From positions 1,794,501-1,858,500 of the forward strand of contig CM028328.1 in assembly GCA_016647705.1 (NCBI GenBank): DNA of 64,000 nucleotides. Direction: 5' to 3'. The notes beneath the pieces were generated by a model. That model saw nothing but the letters and a program-made list of their open reading frames with translations, was not told the DNA's origin and did not search any database. Numbering within the stretch: position 1 is the first letter of the stretch; each line of letters starts with the position of its first letter. A program made the translations under genes and the position numbers. This stretch comes from Eucommia ulmoides (Eukaryota > Streptophyta > Magnoliopsida > Garryales > Eucommiaceae). This document shows, piece after piece, positions 60,710-64,000 of the stretch.

Positions 60710-63333
60710 CCCACAGGTTTTCAGTTTGATACAGAAGATGGGGATAAAATAATTCCTGGATTCCTTGATGCGATTATTGGAATGCAACGAGGCAAATCAA
60801 AGTCATTTCCGCTTCTATTTCCCGATTCATGGACACAAGAAGAGCTTTGCGGTGTTCATGCTCAGTTTACTGTGAGTACCCCTTTTTTGTTGTTAAAATT
60901 CCTAAAAAACAAATGAAGAAGATAATGTGTAGTAACATCATGGTTGTTAAAATCCTGATTTTTCGATCGGTATATCCCAATTGAATCTTAGGATCTCGAT
61001 TTAATTTGTGATTTTGGGGCCCGTTTGGTTGTCTAAATTATCTTTAGTTTTTAGAATAATACGATCCGACTTATGATCCTGATTTTTCATGTTATTTCGG
61101 AAGTTCCTTATTTTGGATTCATTTTTTTTTTATTAGGTTGAGTGCAAAGAACTATTCTATAGAGAATTACCAGAGCTAAATGACTCCATAGCCGGGAAGC
61201 TTATTCCCGGGTGCACCACCCTTGAGCAGGTGAAAGACTCGTTGCTGACAAAATGCTTAGAAATCGAACAAACCGCTAAAGAACAAGCAACTGATAACGC
61301 CATTCTTGACCAGCTCCGTAAGGTAAACTTATTAACTCCCTCCTTCCTTGGATGCTCATTCTATGGAATATCATGTTGTGCATTTGGGTGGCAAGTTTTC
61401 TTATAATTGCACTTAAGTCTTAAGCATAGGGGTGTAAGTGATGACGAAAATACCACAAGGGTACAAAATGTAATTAGACCTAACCACAGAGGTGCAAAGT
61501 GAAATTAACCCAATTTTTTTTAGATGGTATGGAGATCATAGTTGATCATTCTCTTCAAATATAAGAATCGAGGAAAAAAACAATTATTTTTCGTTTTTCA
61601 AAAAAATTATTTAAAAAAACGTGTTTTTATTTCTTAATTTTTTTTGGAAAAAAAGGTTATGTGAATACCACATGGGGTAATGTGCAATTCACATAAACAA
61701 CATGGGATAAAATACCATTTACCCTAAAAAATAGAAAGTATTTCTTTTTGGGGTCAAGACGCTATATAATGTGTATATGTGTGTGTATATATTGTGCTTA
61801 AAAATTGAAAAGTATTCAAAAAAATGTTATCAAACGGTGCCTTATTGCCTAACATTTTTCTTATAGATGATCGAAGTTGAAATCCCTCAATTCTTGTTCG
61901 AGGAACAAGGCAGGCAGTTTTATGGATCAAGACTCCTACAAATACAGGTTAATCATTATTTTTATCCAAATAAATGCGTATATCTATGGATCCACGCACT
62001 ATATATATGTATGTATATACACATATTTATACACACACACGCATATACGTATTCTCATTTTAAGTGGCGTTTGGTAGGCAAATATGAAACTAAGCGAACA
62101 GCAATTAGCAACATTGTCAAGTCCAAAAGCAGTAAACGAGTACTTGGAGAGCCAAAGGGAGAATATTATGAATGTGATCAAGCAAAATCTAGCTGTTGGA
62201 GACATTTTTAAACGCGAAAATTTGCAGGTATCTTAAGGTAGTGTTTGGTTGCGTGGATTTGGAGCCTCAAAACATTAAATGTAAATGAACACGTGTAAAA
62301 ATCCATAACTTTACGTGTGTTCATTTCTAATTCCAATTCCGAACCTCCAATCCCATGAAACCAAACACTACCTAATGTATGGGAACGAAACATAATTGTT
62401 CCTATATTTCTATCTTTTTTTATTTCAATTTTTTTTTTTAGAACAAAAACACTAAGAAACACCGCCTCAATAATTTCAATTTTGTTGCAGTTCTCAACAG
62501 ATGACCTTGTCAAAGAAGTTGAAAACTCCATTGCTGAATTCAAACGTCACAAGCAAGAATATGACGAAGAACGTGTGAAGGAACAGGTTCGTATTGGCAA
62601 AATTAGTGTTTCTGTTCCTAGAAAAACTTGGTGCATAAACAAAAAATCAGGAAACAATTCTGATCTTCACCCATAAATTTGTTCCCAAAAAAGGGAAAAT
62701 TGCACTTTTGACCCTGAAAATTTGGGGCGAGTGTCTAATTAGCCCTTATGATTTTAAAAACGACACATTTGACCCTATGAGCTTGATGTCAATTTAGTCT
62801 AATTGTTAATGGTCTGCTAAAATATGGACAAAAATGTCAATTTAGTGTAAATGTACAAAACTAATCTCACAGTAACAATTTAGGCACTTACAATAAATTT
62901 AATTGTACAAAAAAATAATTTTTCTTTTGGCTGGTGACGTCTTAGCTCTACCGCATCTTGCCATTTTTGTTCATACTTTTACATACTGTTAAAAATGGGA
63001 TAAATTGACCCTAAGCTCAAATCTCAGGGTCAAAAATGATGTTTTTCAAACTACAGGGACCAATCAGACACCCATCCCAAACTTCAAGGGTAAAAAAAAT
63101 ACAATTTTGCCTGAAAAAATATGGGAACAGAACAGAAACATAACTTTTTTTGTGTGTTCCCTTAGTTCATGTTGCCATTTTTCTACAAGAAAAACAGAAA
63201 TCCGGGAACAGAAACACGAATATTAATCTTCTAATTATGATATGATAAATAATAGGTTCAGGAGGTACTAGAGGGTGCTAAAGTGCTAGAATGGTTGAGA
63301 GAACATGCAGAGATTCAGTACATAACAAGATGA
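52067..63333 (+). CDS. TIG: Chloroplast trigger factor-type chaperone (TIG)
   Basis: A ribosome-associated chaperone and peptidyl-prolyl isomerase relative of the plastid. Twelve exons: 52067-52372, 56653-56736, 57917-58045, 58260-58348, 58684-58867, 59951-60041, 60717-60871, 61137-61322, 61867-61947, 62078-62227, 62491-62586, 63256-63333. Phases are continuous, giving 542 aa, close to the roughly 547 I recall for Arabidopsis. The Ser/Pro-rich, acid-poor N-terminus is a plastid transit peptide (about 1-70). Next comes the ribosome-binding domain with the signature GFRPGKKVP (133-141), then the FKBP-like domain (GDVAVLDIS, IPGFLDAIIGMQRG) and the helical C-terminal domain (ATDNAILDQLRK, FEEQGRQFYGS, VKEVENSIAEFKRHKQEYD), ending EIQYITR. 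Intron 1 (4.3 kb) holds a copia nest. Exon 7 follows an unusual poly-C tract. Confidence 0.95.
52979..56288 (-). mobile_element. Nested, rearranged copia-type elements in TIG intron 1
   Basis: The outer limits are TGTTGGGAATTTC at the left and TATTACCCAACA at the right, flanked by TTTAT and TTTAC, an imperfect 5-bp duplication. Parts from left to right: LTR on the minus strand (52979-53651), polypurine tract (about 53652-53670), gag (54037-54918), primer-binding site (about 54880-54892), a short LTR piece (54893-54977), an LTR in the opposite orientation (54978-about 55565), a duplicated leader with primer-binding sites (about 55570-55750), and an LTR on the minus strand (55751-56288). Pol is absent, so these are non-autonomous or decayed elements, broken and inserted into one another. 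Moderate age. Confidence 0.85.
54037..54918 (-). mobile_element. copia gag fossil
   Basis: A gag-type (UBN2) reading region of about 290 codons with KLWEKLEEIYQAKG, NRVYLNEQFHTLHM, LRLIWSFPHSYEH and a zinc-knuckle-like segment starting CWRCGQSG. It belongs to the nest at 52979-56288. No protease, integrase or reverse transcriptase follows it. Treated as a fossil. Confidence 0.88.
58969..59818. mobile_element. Harbinger-like element in TIG intron 5 with nested TRIM
   Basis: The ends GGGTCCATTTGGTTGTC and GACAACCAAACGGTCCC are complementary with two mismatches and flanked by TTA (58966-58968 and 59819-59821). A related left end is at 61019 (GGGCCCGTTTGGTTGTC) in intron 7. The TRIM at 59185-59698 interrupts it. 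Confidence 0.85.
59185..59698 (-). mobile_element. TRIM (miniature LTR element) with target duplication
   Basis: Two terminal direct repeats of 116 bp (59185-59300) and 115 bp (59584-59698) begin TGTAAAAATC and end ATTCAACA/ATTGAACA, flanked by GTTAG (59180-59184 and 59699-59703). Next to the right repeat, CTTTGATACCA (about 59573-59583) is the complement of a tRNA-Met-type primer-binding site, so the element reads on the minus strand. A purine-rich tract sits at about 59301-59315. The interior has about three direct repeats of some 85 bp and no coding sequence. LTR divergence is visible, so it is not very recent. Confidence 0.9.
60104..60546. mobile_element. MITE in TIG intron 6
   Basis: The left end AGGGTTTAATTTCTTTTTAC pairs with a right end whose complement reads AGGGTTAATTCTCTTTTAAT. 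The interior has ACCCCTTGTACTC and GTAGAGGGGACAAAATG words typical of dispersed plant intergenic repeats. Target duplication not resolved. Confidence 0.55.
60679..60706 (+). repeat. Poly-C run of 28 forming the exon 7 polypyrimidine tract of TIG
   Basis: Twenty-eight consecutive C, then T, CCCCC and ACAG at the intron 6 acceptor. The minus strand is a G-run able to form quadruplex structure. Length may vary or be inaccurately sequenced. Confidence 0.85.
62237..62372. mobile_element. Palindromic MITE with TAA target duplication in TIG intron 10
   Basis: The ends GGTAGTGTTTGGTTGCGTGG and ATGAAACCAAACACTACC are flanked by TAA (62234-62236 and 62373-62375). At 136 bp it is nearly palindromic and is a single-copy relative of the array units at 41786-43480. 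It starts nine bases after the exon 10 donor. Confidence 0.88.
62693..63112. mobile_element. MITE with long inverted ends in TIG intron 11
   Basis: The left end GGGAAAATTGCACTTTTGAC and the complement of the right end, AGGCAAAATTGTATTTTTTT, continue into matching GGTGTCT-AATT-G-CCC stretches, giving diverged inverted repeats of some 60-70 bp. The long inverted ends suggest a Mutator-like MITE. Target duplication not resolved. Confidence 0.65.
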
Positions 63334-64000
63334 TCTCCGAAAACCCTAAACCCTGAACACGAAACCCTAAATTGCTCCAAGAGAGAGAATGGTGGAATCG
63401 CCGGGATTGTGATTTGAGAGAGAGAGGAGAGAGAAAGAAACCATTTTTCTCTTAATTTGTTTTTGATCTGAAATTGTAATTGAAATGAAATTGATTTTTT
63501 GACATTTTTTGTAACTGAATTTTCTCTTAATATTGTTTTCAAAGAGGATAAAGCCGTCATTTAATGTGATTTTAATTAAGTTGACAAATTTGAAAATTTA
63601 AATTCCATATAATTATATACCAAAATGTTAAGGGTTTTGACACTTTGTACCCCCTAAGTTTAACCAAAATGTCACTTTGGTTGCCATAGTTTCAATTTGA
63701 ACATAGAGATTTTGGCACTTTAGACCCCTAAAGTTTTGGAGAAATTTCACTTTAGCCCCTATATTTTTAATTAAACATATTAAACCCTGAAGTATTCAAA
63801 TCATGTCAAGTCAATCTAAATTGGTAAGCCTATTATATTATATTTAATAATGAAAATCAGTCACGTGTGAGGCACAAAGATTCACGAGGGTGAATTATGT
63901 CACAAAAAAGATAGAATGACTGACTTGACATGATTTGAATAATTTAGGGTTTAATGTGTTCAAATTAAAAGACAAGGGTTAAAGTGAGATTTTTTTAAAA
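63334..64000. other. 3' flank of TIG and a partial MITE at the window edge
   Basis: TIG 3' untranslated sequence is expected in the first few hundred bases. From 63630, AAGGGTTTTGACACTTTGTA matches the terminus of the element at 35875-36354 and continues out of the window. No gene seen. Confidence 0.55.

Overview
The window is nuclear DNA of a flowering plant, almost certainly a eudicot. It is AT-rich, its genes have many short GT-AG introns, and it carries plant-type MITEs, LINE, copia and gypsy remnants. The proteins belong to plant families: the AP2/ERF repressor type, GH17 glucanases with an X8 module, and a plastid trigger factor. I cannot name the species.

Layout. (1) 1-7303, minus strand: the first 13 coding exons of HPR1/THO1, a THO mRNA-export complex subunit. 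The gene runs off the left edge and its introns hold LINE debris. (2) 7304-12287: gene-free, repeat-rich spacer. (3) 12288-34400: a tandem segmental duplication of about 11 kb. Unit A is about 12.29-22.98 kb and unit B about 23.30-34.4 kb. Each unit carries one plus-strand GH17 beta-1,3-glucanase gene. Copy B looks complete (475 aa, two exons, GH17 plus X8/CBM43). Copy A has lost the X8 module and the intron by an internal deletion and ends in a new hydrophobic tail. Later insertions (copia, gypsy LTR, hAT, Tourist-like elements, a stem-loop-rich insert) distinguish the units. (4) 34.4-40.8 kb: a dense field of MITEs, including a family with conserved AT-rich ends and variable GC-rich cores. 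(5) 40821-41522, plus: an intronless ERF repressor with an EAR motif. (6) 41.8-43.5 kb: a tandem array of about 13 MITE-like units. (7) 45644-49423, plus: mitochondrial GrpE in five exons. (8) 52067-63333, plus: plastid trigger factor (TIG) in twelve exons. Its introns hold a copia nest, a TRIM nested in a Harbinger-like element, and other MITEs.

Functionally the genes are independent housekeeping, cell-wall and regulatory loci, not an operon-like system. From memory, GH17, GrpE and TIG genes also lie close together on Arabidopsis chromosome 5, so the order here is probably old synteny. The least explained DNA is the stem-loop cluster at 18890-19520, just upstream of the truncated glucanase copy. 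I found no clear evidence of a wholly new biological system. That cluster, the MITE array and the X8-loss glucanase are the best candidates for follow-up.
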